Positions 22,692 to 30,055 of a stretch of 30,055 nt of DNA are shown here, piece after piece. How positions within the stretch are numbered: the first letter of the stretch is position 1; each line of letters starts with the position of its first letter. The DNA comes from an uncultured Acidobacteriota bacterium. Lineage in GTDB: Bacteria > Acidobacteriota > Terriglobia > Terriglobales > Acidobacteriaceae. The notes below the pieces were generated by a model. It did not search any database. It was not told the origin of the DNA and saw only the letters and a program-made list of their open reading frames with translations. The position numbers and the translations under genes were made by a program. The stretch spans positions 1-30,055 of the forward strand of contig CAILBQ010000261.1 of NCBI GenBank assembly GCA_903832475.1. The letters are read 5' to 3'.

Positions 22692-23639
22692 TCAGGTGTT
22701 AAGGGCGGCTAGGGATTTTTCCAGGCCGGCTGCGTCTTCGACGTTGATGCATGTCAAGCTGCGATCGATTTGGCGGAGCAGGCCGGTGAGGACTTTGCCG
22801 GGGCCGGCTTCGATGAAGAGATCTGCGCCTGCGGAGACGAGGGACTGGACACATCCCGCCCAGCGGACGGTGCCGGTGACTTGTTCGATGAGCGCCTGGC
22901 GGACTTGAGCGGCGGTGGTGACGAGGTCTCCAGAGACATTGGCGGCAACGGGGAATTGGGGGTCGCGCAGTTCGATGGCGGCGAGGACGCGGGCAACTTC
23001 TTCCTGCGCAGGCTGCATGAGGGCGCAGTGGAAGGGCGCGCTGACCTGGAGCATGACGACTTTGCGGGTGCCGCGAGCTTTGACGAGCTCGGCGGCTTTT
23101 TCGACGGCGGCTTTGGCTCCGGAGACGACGGTCTGGTCGGGGGTGTTGAAGTTGGCGGGGGAGACGGGCTGGCCGGTGGCGGCTTGAGCTTCGGCGCAGG
23201 CTTCAGCGACGGCTTCGGCGGAGAGGGAAAGCACGGCGGCCATGGCGCCTTCTCCAGCGGGGACGGCGGCCTGCATGGCACGTCCGCGGGCTTTGACGGC
23301 GCGAACGGCGTCGGCGAAGTGGAGCGTGCGGGCGGCGACGTGGGCGGACCATTCACCGAGGGAGTGGCCGGCGGCGAGAGTGGGATGAATGCCATGCTGG
23401 GCGAGGACGCGGAAGGCGGCGACGCTGACGGTGAGGATGGCGGGCTGGGTGTTCTCGGTGAGGCGGAGGTCGTCTTCGGGGCCGTCGAGGAAGATGCGGC
23501 TGAGGGGGAAGGCGAGGGCCTCGTCGGCTTCGGCGAAGGTCTGGGTGGCGATGGGGAAATTTTCAGCGAGGCTGCGGCCCATGCCTACGGTTTGCGAACC
23601 CTGGCCGGGGAAAAGAAAGGCGATCTTCCTGGTTGTCAT
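22692..23639 (-). CDS. fabD: Malonyl-CoA:ACP transacylase
   Basis: Moves malonyl from CoA to acyl carrier protein, supplying fatty-acid elongation. Counting from ATG 23639 (315 residues): oxyanion motif FPGQGSQ (residues 10-15), nucleophile S93 in AGHSLGEWSA, R118 in VKARGRAMQ and catalytic H204 in APFHCALM; E. coli FabD has S92, R117 and H201. The open frame continues upstream to 23885, but that part lacks family similarity and runs across the promoter of the divergent antitoxin gene, so ATG 23639 is the start. Other fab genes are not adjacent in the window. Confidence 0.96.
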   Translation of the reverse strand: MTTRKIAFLFPGQGSQTVGMGRSLAENFPIATQTFAEADEALAFPLSRIFLDGPEDDLRLTENTQPAILTVSVAAFRVLAQHGIHPTLAAGHSLGEWSAHVAARTLHFADAVRAVKARGRAMQAAVPAGEGAMAAVLSLSAEAVAEACAEAQAATGQPVSPANFNTPDQTVVSGAKAAVEKAAELVKARGTRKVVMLQVSAPFHCALMQPAQEEVARVLAAIELRDPQFPVAANVSGDLVTTAAQVRQALIEQVTGTVRWAGCVQSLVSAGADLFIEAGPGKVLTGLLRQIDRSLTCINVEDAAGLEKSLAALNT

Positions 23640-23752
23640 ACCTGACGGATTGTATCGAAGTTGCCGGGGCCGCTGGCTAGATGGGAAGGCCGCTGGGCTT
23701 TGGGCGACCGTTTGCCGCGATGTGGCCAGGTTTGGGAATTTCAAGACGATTT

Positions 23753-23779
23753 CAACTAAATCTACTATAATTCTAGTTG
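23753..23779 (+). promoter_or_regulatory. Promoter/operator of the second toxin-antitoxin pair
   Basis: CAACTA (23753-23758) and TAGTTG (23774-23779) are inverted arms around an AT-rich core that contains TATAAT (23766-23771), a perfect -10 hexamer 21 bases before the antitoxin ATG. No good -35 is seen. A palindrome over the -10 suits autoregulation by a Phd-type antitoxin. Confidence 0.6.
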
Positions 23780-23792
23780 GAATGAGGAAGGT

Positions 23793-24038
23793 ATGGGCAT
23801 TTGGCAATTGCAGCAGGCAAAAACTCGATTGAGTGAATTGATCGAGGAGGCTCACAGCGTAGGGCCGCAAATCATTACGCGCCATGGCGCGGAGAGAGCG
23901 GTCTTACTTTCGATCGAGGATTATCGGGCTCTTACGGCTCACAAGCCGAATTTGAAGGACTATCTGCTGGGAGGTCCGAAGGTGGACACCTTTGAGATTG
24001 AGCGCGAACGCGACATGGGTCGGGAAGTCAGTCTGTGA
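23793..24038 (+). CDS. Phd/YefM-type antitoxin (pair 2)
   Basis: 81-residue antitoxin with the Phd/YefM N-terminal DNA-binding fold (IWQLQQAKTRLSELIEEA, PQIITRHGAERAVLLSIEDYRAL) and a polar, probably disordered C-terminus (FEIERERDMGREVSL) that would bind the toxin. AGGAAGG lies just upstream of ATG. Its TGA stop overlaps the toxin GTG (GTGA). Confidence 0.92.
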   Translation: MGIWQLQQAKTRLSELIEEAHSVGPQIITRHGAERAVLLSIEDYRALTAHKPNLKDYLLGGPKVDTFEIERERDMGREVSL

Positions 24039-24457
24039 GCCCGCGTCAGGGGTACTTGCTGGACACGAACATTCTCTCGGAGACGCGCAAGAGACAGCCC
24101 GAACCGCGGGTGATGCGGTTCCTCGAAAACGCTGAACCTTCTGCTCTTTTTATCAGCGTGTTGACCATCGGAGAGCTGAGAAAGGGTGTGGCGCTCAAAG
24201 GGCGGAACGATGCCGACGCGGCGCGGCAGCTTTCTGCGTGGGTCGATGGCTTGGAGTACAGCTTCGCTGACCGGCTTTTGGGAGTCGATGCGAAGACCGC
24301 GACCTTGTGGGGCGAGGCCTCGGCGGAGCGTCCTCGGCCGGTGGTCGACACATTGCTGGCAGCAACGGCTATAGAGCACAAGCTGACGCTGGTCACGCGC
24401 AATACGGCGGACGTGTCGGATATGCAGGTTGCGCTAATCAATCCCTGGGAGAGTTGA
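24035..24457 (+). CDS. PIN-domain toxin, VapC/FitB type (pair 2)
   Basis: 140-residue PIN ribonuclease. Acidic residues: D10 (YLLDTNILSE), E47 (LTIGELRKG), D105 (VVDTLLAATA) and D126 in the TRNTADV loop. The order TNILSE plus RNTADV is the FitB-like class, which pairs with either AbrB/FitA or Phd antitoxins. GTG start overlapping the antitoxin stop by four bases. It is unrelated in detail to the PIN toxin at 21150 (different spacing and loops), so the two pairs are not a local duplication. Confidence 0.92.
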   Translation: MSPRQGYLLDTNILSETRKRQPEPRVMRFLENAEPSALFISVLTIGELRKGVALKGRNDADAARQLSAWVDGLEYSFADRLLGVDAKTATLWGEASAERPRPVVDTLLAATAIEHKLTLVTRNTADVSDMQVALINPWES

Positions 24458-24592
24458 ATCTGCACCGGCTGGAAACACTGACTTGGGGGGTGGGGATTAA
24501 CGCCACTTGATGCGCGATTGCTTTTTCCATCGTTGCCGCAAAGTACGAAGCAAGGATGAGGCACCTGGTACCCGTTTCATTGAGGGTCAAAT

Positions 24593-24632
24593 CCCATATC
24601 TGAGCCAGAAGCGTGTCAGATATGGGGCACCC
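24593..24632 (-). repeat. Family A palindrome next to ruvA
   Basis: Perfect 11-base arms CCCATATCTGA (24593-24603) and TCAGATATGGG (24616-24626) around 12 bases, followed by GCACCC. On the minus strand it begins GGGTGCCCCATATC and lies about 70 bases past the ruvA stop in ruvA sense, so it may be a 3' hairpin of the ruvA transcript. Confidence 0.8.
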
Positions 24633-24698
24633 AGGCAACCACGGGTTTCTCGGCTTCGCTCAGAGGGACAATTTGAGGGATGGGGCTGGTGGAAGAAA

Positions 24699-25298
24699 CT
24701 AGCGGATGATTTTGAGGGAGGCGCGGAAGAGGCCGTCGAAGTCGGCGGCGAGAGCGGCTTCCTTGGCGACGGAAAGCTGGATGGCTTTTTCGGCGGCGGG
24801 GCGCTGGTAGCCGAGGTTGGTGAGGGCGCTGAGAACGTCTTCGACGGCGGGGCCGTGGACGCCCTGGACGGTGGGGTGGGCGGGAGCGGCGGTGAAGTCG
24901 TCGAGCTTGTCTTTCAGTTCCAGCACGAGGCGCTCGGCCAGCTTTTTCCCGACGCCGGGAATGCGGGTGAGGGAGGCGTGGTCCTGAGCGCGGATGGCGG
25001 AGACGGCGCGTTCCGCGGAGAGGCCGCTGAGCAGGGTGATGGCCAGCTTTGGACCGACCCCGGTGACGGTGATGAGGCGTTCGAAGAGGCGCTTTTCGTC
25101 GCGTTCGAGGAAGCCGAAGAGGGCGATCTGGTCTTCGCGGACCTGGGTGTGGATGTGCAGGGCCGCTTCGCTTCCGAGGGCGGGCAGGGCGGTGAAGGTG
25201 GGCACGGAAATGGTGACGTCGTAGCCCACGCCGGCGGCTTCGACAATAGCCTGGCCGGGTTGTTTGTGAATCAGCTTGCCGCGAAGGTGGGCGATCAT
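24699..25298 (-). CDS. ruvA: Holliday junction DNA helicase subunit RuvA
   Basis: Binds four-way DNA junctions and loads the RuvB motor for branch migration in recombination repair. Domain I is the OB fold (MIAHLRGKLI ... GFLERDEKRLFERLI). Domain II has two helix-hairpin-helix motifs (VTGVGPKLAITLLSGL and IPGVGKKLAERLVLELKDKL). Domain III (VEDVLSALTNLGYQRPAAEKAI) contacts RuvB. 199 residues, as usual. ATG 25298 starts MIAxLxG, the family norm, with AAGGG seven bases upstream; ATG 25313 would add five residues. ruvB and ruvC are not in the window. Confidence 0.96.
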   Translation of the reverse strand: MIAHLRGKLIHKQPGQAIVEAAGVGYDVTISVPTFTALPALGSEAALHIHTQVREDQIALFGFLERDEKRLFERLITVTGVGPKLAITLLSGLSAERAVSAIRAQDHASLTRIPGVGKKLAERLVLELKDKLDDFTAAPAHPTVQGVHGPAVEDVLSALTNLGYQRPAAEKAIQLSVAKEAALAADFDGLFRASLKIIR

Positions 25299-25512
25299 GG
25301 GTGCCCTTAGCATACCGGAGCATCGGCGGCATTCGGCTGATTTCGGATAACGTTAGAGGGGCCAGGCCGTCTCTTGGAAAGAGTCCTGGCGCAATTGAAG
25401 ACGAAGCGGGGCGGCTCAGTGCGCTGGAATGGGCGTGGGCGGCTACAATAGAGCTTCGGAACCGCATTTGGATGCGTCAGACGAGAGATTTCTATACAGA
25501 GGTTGGTAGCGG

Positions 25513-26511
25513 GTGAGCAGAACGATTGGGAAGCACCGATTCGCGCAGCAGGCGTTGGCAATGGCGCTGTCGGCCTCTTTTGGTATTGGGTTGTCGGGCG
25601 TGGCACGGGCTGCGGAAGGTTCAACACAAGCGACGCAGACGCGGCTGACGGTGGAGACGCGCGAGGTTAGCGGCCGGACAGTGGCAACGTTCACGGCGAC
25701 GGCGACGGGCGAAGACGGACATGCCGCGACGGGCGAAGTGACTCTGGTGGAACACGGCAAGGCGCTGGCCGGCGCGGCGTTGAGCGCAGATGGCACGGCG
25801 CAGATCAAGCTGGATGGGCTGCCGGCGGGCGATCACCTCATCAAGGCTGTCTATGGTGGCGACAGCGCGCATGGCGGGTCGAAGTCGGAGGGCCTTACGG
25901 TTCATCCGATGGTGACCGGGTCGCCGGATTTCACGCTGACCATCAATCCTGCTTCGTTGACGGTGGCGGCTCCGGGCGATGCAGCATCTTTAGTGGCGAC
26001 GGTAACGCCGGCGAACGGATTTACCGGGTTCATCAGTCTTTCGTGCTCGGGTACCGGAGCGACCACGACTTTGCCGGTGGGCGTAACGTGCTCGTTTGCT
26101 CCGGCCAATCTTGAGGTGGCTGCGGCGACGACGGCCAATCCAACGGGCGCGGTGTCGGCGACGATGGGGTTGCAGACGTCGACGGGTCAACAGACAACGG
26201 AGTTACGTAAGGGACCGGGACAGGTTGGCGGACATCCGCTGGTGCTGGCGATCCTGCTGCCGGGCATGGTGGGGCTTGGCTTTCTGGCGCGCAAACGCAA
26301 GGTGCTGGGGCCGCTGGTATTGCTGTTGATGGTGGGCGCGGTCGGTGTCATGGGAACGACGTCCTGCGCGGCGCGCTATTACTACCTGCACCACGGGCCT
26401 ACGTTTGGCGGAACGGCGACCGGGTCATACACGATCAACGTCACGGCTCAGACGAGCAATGGCGTGACCGCGAACGCGCATACGGTCCCGCTGGCGCTGA
26501 CCGTGAAGTAA
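25513..26511 (+). CDS. Exported Ig-like protein with internal membrane hairpin
   Basis: 332 residues. A signal peptide covers about residues 1-34 (ALSASFGIGLSGVARAA). An Ig-like domain of the Big_3_5 type follows (TFTATATGEDGHAATGEVTL, LPAGDHLIKAVYGGDSAHGG), then a second beta domain (DFTLTINPASLTVAAPGDAA). The latter is interrupted at about residues 240-280 by two membrane helices (LVLAILLPGMVGLGFLA, LGPLVLLLMVGAVGVMG) and resumes with GTATGSYTINVTAQTSNG and LALTVK. A cysteine after the second helix (TTSCA) resembles a lipobox but is internal. The architecture recurs in acidobacteria in my recollection; function unknown. Start GTG with GAGG ten bases upstream. A TACAAT at 25444-25449 is a weak -10 candidate. 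Confidence 0.82.
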   Translation: MSRTIGKHRFAQQALAMALSASFGIGLSGVARAAEGSTQATQTRLTVETREVSGRTVATFTATATGEDGHAATGEVTLVEHGKALAGAALSADGTAQIKLDGLPAGDHLIKAVYGGDSAHGGSKSEGLTVHPMVTGSPDFTLTINPASLTVAAPGDAASLVATVTPANGFTGFISLSCSGTGATTTLPVGVTCSFAPANLEVAAATTANPTGAVSATMGLQTSTGQQTTELRKGPGQVGGHPLVLAILLPGMVGLGFLARKRKVLGPLVLLLMVGAVGVMGTTSCAARYYYLHHGPTFGGTATGSYTINVTAQTSNGVTANAHTVPLALTVK

Positions 26512-26586
26512 GAACAGCCCGCGACCATTCCTTTGGATGAGAGTGGTCGCAGGCAATCAGGCAAGAAGTTCTCGAAGCCTGCCGAC

Positions 26587-27887
26587 TCACATGGGAAGCA
26601 CAATCTTGTATAGAACACCGCAACCGGCGGTGCCGCTTGTCTTGCAGGGGTTGGTGCTGAGGCTGGAATGCCCACCAAACGCGGTTGCCCCGTAGATGTC
26701 GCCGTTGGGTAGTTGGATGAGACCAGTTGATGGCTCAAGCCCATCTTTTCCCGTGAAGGAATGCAGGGTGGTCTCGGTTCCGTTGGCGGTGATCTGGAAG
26801 ACGACTCCGTATCCATCCAATCCCTCGGTTGCGCCGAACACTCCACCGGCCGAGGTTGCGCCGTATACGGTGTCACTGAGAATGAGGGGTATTCCCTGCG
26901 GTCTCGCTCCATCGAAACCAGTGAAGGAGTGGATCACGGAGAAGTTGCCGTACTTGTCATACTTGTAGGCCAAGCCGCATCCACCATTGGAGAAGGCGCC
27001 TCCGTCATATTTGGCGCAGGTGGCGAGGTCGCCGCCATCCTCTGTAAAGCCATAGATGTTCCCATTGCCATCAAGGGCGAGGCTGTTGGGTAAAGCTCCG
27101 CCGGCGCCGCCGGTGAAGTAGTGGAGCGCGGTGAAAGTGCCTTCCGGACTCAACTTGAAGAGGACTCCATTGCCCAATCCAGCTGAACCTCCGTTACCGC
27201 CCGGGCCGCCGTATGCCGTAGTGCCGTAAAAGCTTCCATCCGCGTCGATTGCCAGGGATGACGGTGTGGAACCGGTGACGGTTGGATTATCGAATCGGAA
27301 TAGAACGGATTCAACCCCCTTGGGAGTGATCTTGAAGATTTCTTCGTTCGCCATTCCGTAGAGGTTTCCCTCTGCGTCGAGCGTGAGCCCGCCATAGGGT
27401 AATCCTTCTTCAGTGGGAAAGGTATGCACTAATTCGCCCTTCCCCGATGGCGAAATCTTGTAAATTACGCCGACATCTACGTTCAGTTTGTACTGAATCT
27501 GCATATCCCCATACAGATTTCCGGCCGCGTCGCGCGCCTGTCCGAAGTTGGAAAGTTGTACAAGCCCCCCAGCGATCCGAAGGTGTATTTGGGGACCAGG
27601 TAGCCATGAGCCCAGTCGAAGACCACGCCACAGCCAGGGAACGGAGTGCACGATTTCCCGCCTGAGCTGGCCACACCCAGAACATGACTATATCCATCGG
27701 CCAGCAGGTTTCCGGCCGGTAGAGCGCCATCGGCAAGTCCGTTGAACTTGTATTGGACGTGCAAGTCGTCCTGGGCGCGGATGGACGGTGTCGTGAGGAT
27801 GACTGACGCAGTCAGCAGCGCCATGGGAACGAAACGCAGACGGCGGTTCCCTCGCGGGGCGCACCGTTCGGTGGATGTTCTCAACAT
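26587..27887 (-). pseudogene. Secreted GloVer-repeat protein split by a frameshift
   Basis: The N-terminal frame starts at ATG 27887 (GGAG six bases upstream) with a signal peptide (VPMALLTASVILTTPSIRAQ) and runs to a stop at 27483. The downstream frame, ending at 26587, holds repeats of the GloVer kind (GNLYG, GVIYKISPSGKGELVHTFP, GVVFQITANGTETTLHSFTG, NGDIYGATAFGG). They join at six G on the coding strand (plus-strand C run 27565-27570), where one more G would restore a protein of about 433 residues: FGSLGG continuing as LVQLSNFGQARDAAGNLYGD. Such proteins are predicted beta-propellers on the cell surface. The cause could be sequencing error, a real null allele, phase variation or ribosomal slippage at G GGG GGC. 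Confidence 0.85.
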
Positions 27888-27989
27888 GAAATTCTCCGGG
27901 GTTTGCAGAGTCTCGTCCGCGGAAGGGATGACCGCTCGGAAACAATAGCACGAAGGTTTTCGGGAGTGAATCGAAATCGGAATCCTTCC

Positions 27990-28017
27990 TTGAGAGTTGG
28001 CGTTGCGGTGTTATAAG
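27990..28017 (+). promoter_or_regulatory. Candidate sigma-70-type promoter of the methyltransferase gene
   Basis: TTGAGA (27990-27995) and TATAAG (28012-28017) are spaced by 16 bases, 69 bases before ATG 28086, in the gap between divergent genes. The match is good but acidobacterial consensus is poorly known. Confidence 0.45.
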
Positions 28018-28085
28018 CCTGCGACGAGGCTGAAGGCTGTGTCGAGAATCGCCGTCAGCAGCGGGGACGCTGGGAACCATGCTCT

Positions 28086-28790
28086 ATGCTCTACTGTGGA
28101 TGCGGAAGCGAGGACGGCTTGAGTCTGTGGTCAGAGTTTCTCAACAACAAGCAGCGAACCATTCATAAGTGGAAGCATTACTTTCCCGCGTATGAGGCGC
28201 ACTTCAGCCGCTACGTGAATCGGCCCATGCTGTTTCTGGAGATTGGCTGCGGGCGGGGTGGTTCGGCGCAGATGTGGAAGCGGTACCTGGGACCGCACGC
28301 GCAGATTGTCGGGCTGGACATCAATCCGGAATGCAAGAAATTTGAAGAAGACCAGATTGCCATTCGCATCGGCAGCCAAGCCGATACTGTCTTTCTGCAG
28401 AGCGTGCTGGACGAGTTTGGCACGCCGGACGTGGTGCTGGATGATGGTTCGCACCAGATGGCGCACGTGGTGGAGACGTTTCGATTTTTGTATTCGAAAA
28501 CGGCCAAGGACGGCGTGTATATGGTGGAGGACCTGCACACGGCGTACTGGGATGAGTATGGCGGCGGGGTGGGGCGCGAGGGGACGTTCATCGAGCTGTG
28601 CAAGGGGCTGGTCGATGAGCTCAATGCCGACTGGAGCCGGGAGAAGCTGCCGCCGACGGAGTTCACGCGATCGACGCTGTCGATGCACTTCTACGACAGC
28701 ATTGTGGCGTTTGAGCGCGGGCGGCATCTGGAGAAGAAGGATGTGCGGGTGAGCGGGCGGCAGACGCTGATCAAAGGTCTACTGAAGTAA
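28086..28790 (+). CDS. Class I SAM-dependent methyltransferase (CmcI-like)
   Basis: 234-residue cytoplasmic protein. The SAM-binding motif I is LFLEIGCGRGGSAQMWKRYL, the acidic strand end is IVGLDINPECKKFEE, and DVVLDDGSHQMAHVVETFRFLY and KDGVYMVEDLHTAYW correspond to later methyltransferase motifs. The text is closest to the CmcI / cephalosporin-hydroxylase-related group often found with polysaccharide genes, so sugar or small-molecule O-methylation is possible; the substrate is unknown. It stands alone here. ATG 28086 has only a weak GGGA upstream. A family B repeat begins five bases after the stop. Confidence 0.88.
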   Translation: MLYCGCGSEDGLSLWSEFLNNKQRTIHKWKHYFPAYEAHFSRYVNRPMLFLEIGCGRGGSAQMWKRYLGPHAQIVGLDINPECKKFEEDQIAIRIGSQADTVFLQSVLDEFGTPDVVLDDGSHQMAHVVETFRFLYSKTAKDGVYMVEDLHTAYWDEYGGGVGREGTFIELCKGLVDELNADWSREKLPPTEFTRSTLSMHFYDSIVAFERGRHLEKKDVRVSGRQTLIKGLLK

Positions 28791-28794
28791 CGGC

Positions 28795-28840
28795 GAGAAG
28801 CAGATTCCCTTCGGGAATGAAGACAGAAAAGCTAGAGCAA
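28795..28840 (+). repeat. Family B palindromic repeat, copy 3
   Basis: AGAAGCAGATTCCC is identical to copy 1. Arms ATTCCC (28804-28809) and GGGAAT (28813-28818) flank TTC, and an A-rich tail (GACAGAAAAGCTAGAGCAA) follows. It starts five bases after the methyltransferase stop and lies eight bases from a family A palindrome. Confidence 0.75.
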
Positions 28841-28848
28841 AGACCGCT

Positions 28849-28890
28849 CCCACATCTCCTCACAAATGCGTGAGGAGATATGGGGCACCC
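28849..28890 (-). repeat. Family A palindrome between methyltransferase and CocE genes
   Basis: Arms CCCACATCTCCTCAC (28849-28863) and GTGAGGAGATATGGG (28870-28884), 15 bases with one mismatch, around AAATGC, then GCACCC. On the minus strand it begins GGGTGCCCCATATC and lies about 40 bases past the CocE-type gene stop in that gene's sense. The mismatch becomes G-U in minus-strand RNA. Confidence 0.82.
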
Positions 28891-28929
28891 AGTTTCCTTC
28901 TTCTTGCCGGGTCAAGTTGAGGTTCAGCG

Positions 28930-30055
28930 TCAGGGTTGGGGAAGGACGAGGACTTCTACGCCCGAGGCAGCGTCTTTCTGGTGGAAGACCTGCTCGGTGG
29001 CTTTCACGAACTGATCGGGTTTGGCGTAGGGGATGTCGGTGAAGGTCTGCGGGTTGCGGTCGGTGAGCGGGAACCAGCTGGACTGGACCTGGACCATGAT
29101 GCGGTGGCCGGCGCGGAAGGTGTGGAAGAGGTCAGGCATGTTGGAGTTGACTTCCGTGACTTTGCCCGGGGTGAGGGCTTCGGGTTTTTCCCAGCCGTTG
29201 CGGAACTTGGCGCGCATGGGTTCGCCGCGGACGAGCTGCTGGTAGCCGCCCATGTGCAGCGGAGGGGCGTCGATCTGGCGCTTGTTGGGACGGCCGGCAT
29301 CGTCCGGGTCGGGGTAGTTTTCCGGGTAGACGTCGATGAGTTTGACGTCGAAGTCGGAGTCAGTCGCGGTGCTGGCGATCTTGAGTTTGGGATTGATGGG
29401 GCCGGCGATGGTCACGTCTTCCGTGAGAATGTCGGACTGGTAGACGAGGACGTCGGGGCGGTAGCTGGCGAAGCGCTGGTCGTCGACCATGTAGCGCTGG
29501 GGGACGGTGTCGGTGGTGTATCCGACAAAGGGGACGGGGTGGGCGGGGTCGCTCAAGTAGCTGTCGGAGCCTGAGGCTTCCGTGGGCGGGTCAAAGCTGA
29601 GCTTGCCGTTGGCGTGGAAGTAAAGAGTTTTGGGTGTGGCTGCCTTGGGCGGCCAGCTGTCGAAGTGGCGCCAGACATTGGTTCCGGTTTCGAAGACGAT
29701 GGCCTTGGGCGGGGCTTCCCCTTTGCCTTTGAGGTAGTGCTCGAAGAAAGGGAACTGGATGCTGGAGCGGAAGTATTCGGCGGTCTTGGCGTTGAACTGA
29801 ACGTCGCCGAGGTGGGAGCCGTCGGTGCGCGACCAGCCGCCGTGGACCCAGGGGCCTTCGACGAGGGTGGTGGGGGTTTCGGGGTTGAATTTGCTGGTGG
29901 CGTTGAAGGTGCGGAAGGGGCCGGAGAGGTCTTCAGCGTCATACCAGCCGCCGACAACGAGCACGGCGCATTTGACGTTTTTCATGTGGCGGGAAAGGTC
30001 GCGCGACTGCCAATAGTCGTCGTAGGTGTCGTGCTTCATCTGGTCGGTGTAGAGC
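28930..30055 (-). CDS. CocE/NonD family hydrolase (X-Pro dipeptidyl-peptidase type), 5' end outside window
   Basis: C-terminal ~375 residues of an alpha/beta hydrolase of the CocE, glutaryl-7-ACA acylase and alpha-amino-acid ester hydrolase group. The frame is open to the window edge (LYTDQMKHDTYDDYWQSRDL), and these enzymes usually have ~600 residues, so the ATG at 30039 is internal. Visible parts are VLVVGGWYDAEDL with the catalytic Asp, EGPWVHGGWSR with the catalytic His, and the C-terminal jelly-roll PepX_C domain (VLVYQSDILTEDVTIAGPIN, SDFDVKLIDVYPEN, HRIMVQVQSSWFPLTDRNPQ). The nucleophilic Ser lies outside. Likely exported or periplasmic as in relatives, but the signal region is not seen. 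Confidence 0.9.
   Translation of the reverse strand, partial: LYTDQMKHDTYDDYWQSRDLSRHMKNVKCAVLVVGGWYDAEDLSGPFRTFNATSKFNPETPTTLVEGPWVHGGWSRTDGSHLGDVQFNAKTAEYFRSSIQFPFFEHYLKGKGEAPPKAIVFETGTNVWRHFDSWPPKAATPKTLYFHANGKLSFDPPTEASGSDSYLSDPAHPVPFVGYTTDTVPQRYMVDDQRFASYRPDVLVYQSDILTEDVTIAGPINPKLKIASTATDSDFDVKLIDVYPENYPDPDDAGRPNKRQIDAPPLHMGGYQQLVRGEPMRAKFRNGWEKPEALTPGKVTEVNSNMPDLFHTFRAGHRIMVQVQSSWFPLTDRNPQTFTDIPYAKPDQFVKATEQVFHQKDAASGVEVLVLPQP

Noticed and set aside
23640..23885. N-terminal extension of FabD by 82 residues
   Set aside because: The extension has no FabD similarity and crosses the promoter of the divergent antitoxin gene; ATG 23639 matches the family start.
25294..25306. GGGTGCCC beside the ruvA start as a further family A copy
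   Set aside because: There are no inverted arms, and the match is short; it is the ruvA leader with its start codon.
24593..28890. Repeats considered as a CRISPR array
   Set aside because: Copies are single, far apart, with variable stems and no spacer periodicity or cas genes.

Overview
The window looks like chromosomal DNA from a Gram-negative, high-GC acidobacterium of the Terriglobales/Acidobacteriaceae kind. The evidence is LPS genes (waaA, lpxK, a family GT9 heptosyltransferase), secreted GloVer-repeat and Ig-like proteins of types common in that group, and intergenic palindromic repeats of a style I associate with it. This taxonomic call is inference from gene content, not a database match.

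Layout. 1-557 (-): 3' truncated secreted protein. 672-4903 (+): envelope operon waaA-lpxK-heptosyltransferase-ICMT-like methyltransferase, mostly with ATGA overlaps. 5104-5961 (+): DUF3108 periplasmic protein. 5974-12069 (-): STAS protein, small hypothetical, comEC, rlmD and a conserved hypothetical coupled to rlmD. 12212-12913 (+): TIR-domain protein that appears to start at a CTG codon, facing a c-type haem sensor (DUF3365-HAMP) at 12926-13804 (-). 13900-16738 (-): cofactor genes coaX, birA and nadC. 17210-20236 (-): valS. 20449-21153 (+): F420/NADP-type oxidoreductase. 21150-21805 (-): vapBC toxin-antitoxin pair with a perfect palindromic operator. 22050-22547 (+): membrane-anchored hypothetical. 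22692-23639 (-): fabD. 23793-24457 (+): second toxin-antitoxin pair (Phd/PIN). 24699-25298 (-): ruvA. 25513-26511 (+): Ig-like protein with an internal membrane hairpin. 26587-27887 (-): frameshifted GloVer-repeat protein. 28086-28790 (+): SAM methyltransferase. 28930-30055 (-): CocE/NonD (X-Pro dipeptidyl-peptidase type) hydrolase, cut by the window end.

Most genes are housekeeping. The most unusual signal is a set of short dispersed palindromes. Family A has a conserved GGGTGCCCC edge (read on the minus strand) followed by a stem of changing sequence. It occurs at four places: next to ruvA, next to the CocE gene, and twice inside the valS reading frame, where it accounts for most of an extra segment of about 43 residues in the catalytic domain. 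Family B (AGAAGCAGATTCCC hairpins) occurs three times. One copy touches the TTG start codon of birA and contains its only Shine-Dalgarno-like sequence. The second point of interest is the TIR protein: its first beta strand is only recovered if translation begins at a CTG that sits 7 nt after a perfect AGGAGG.
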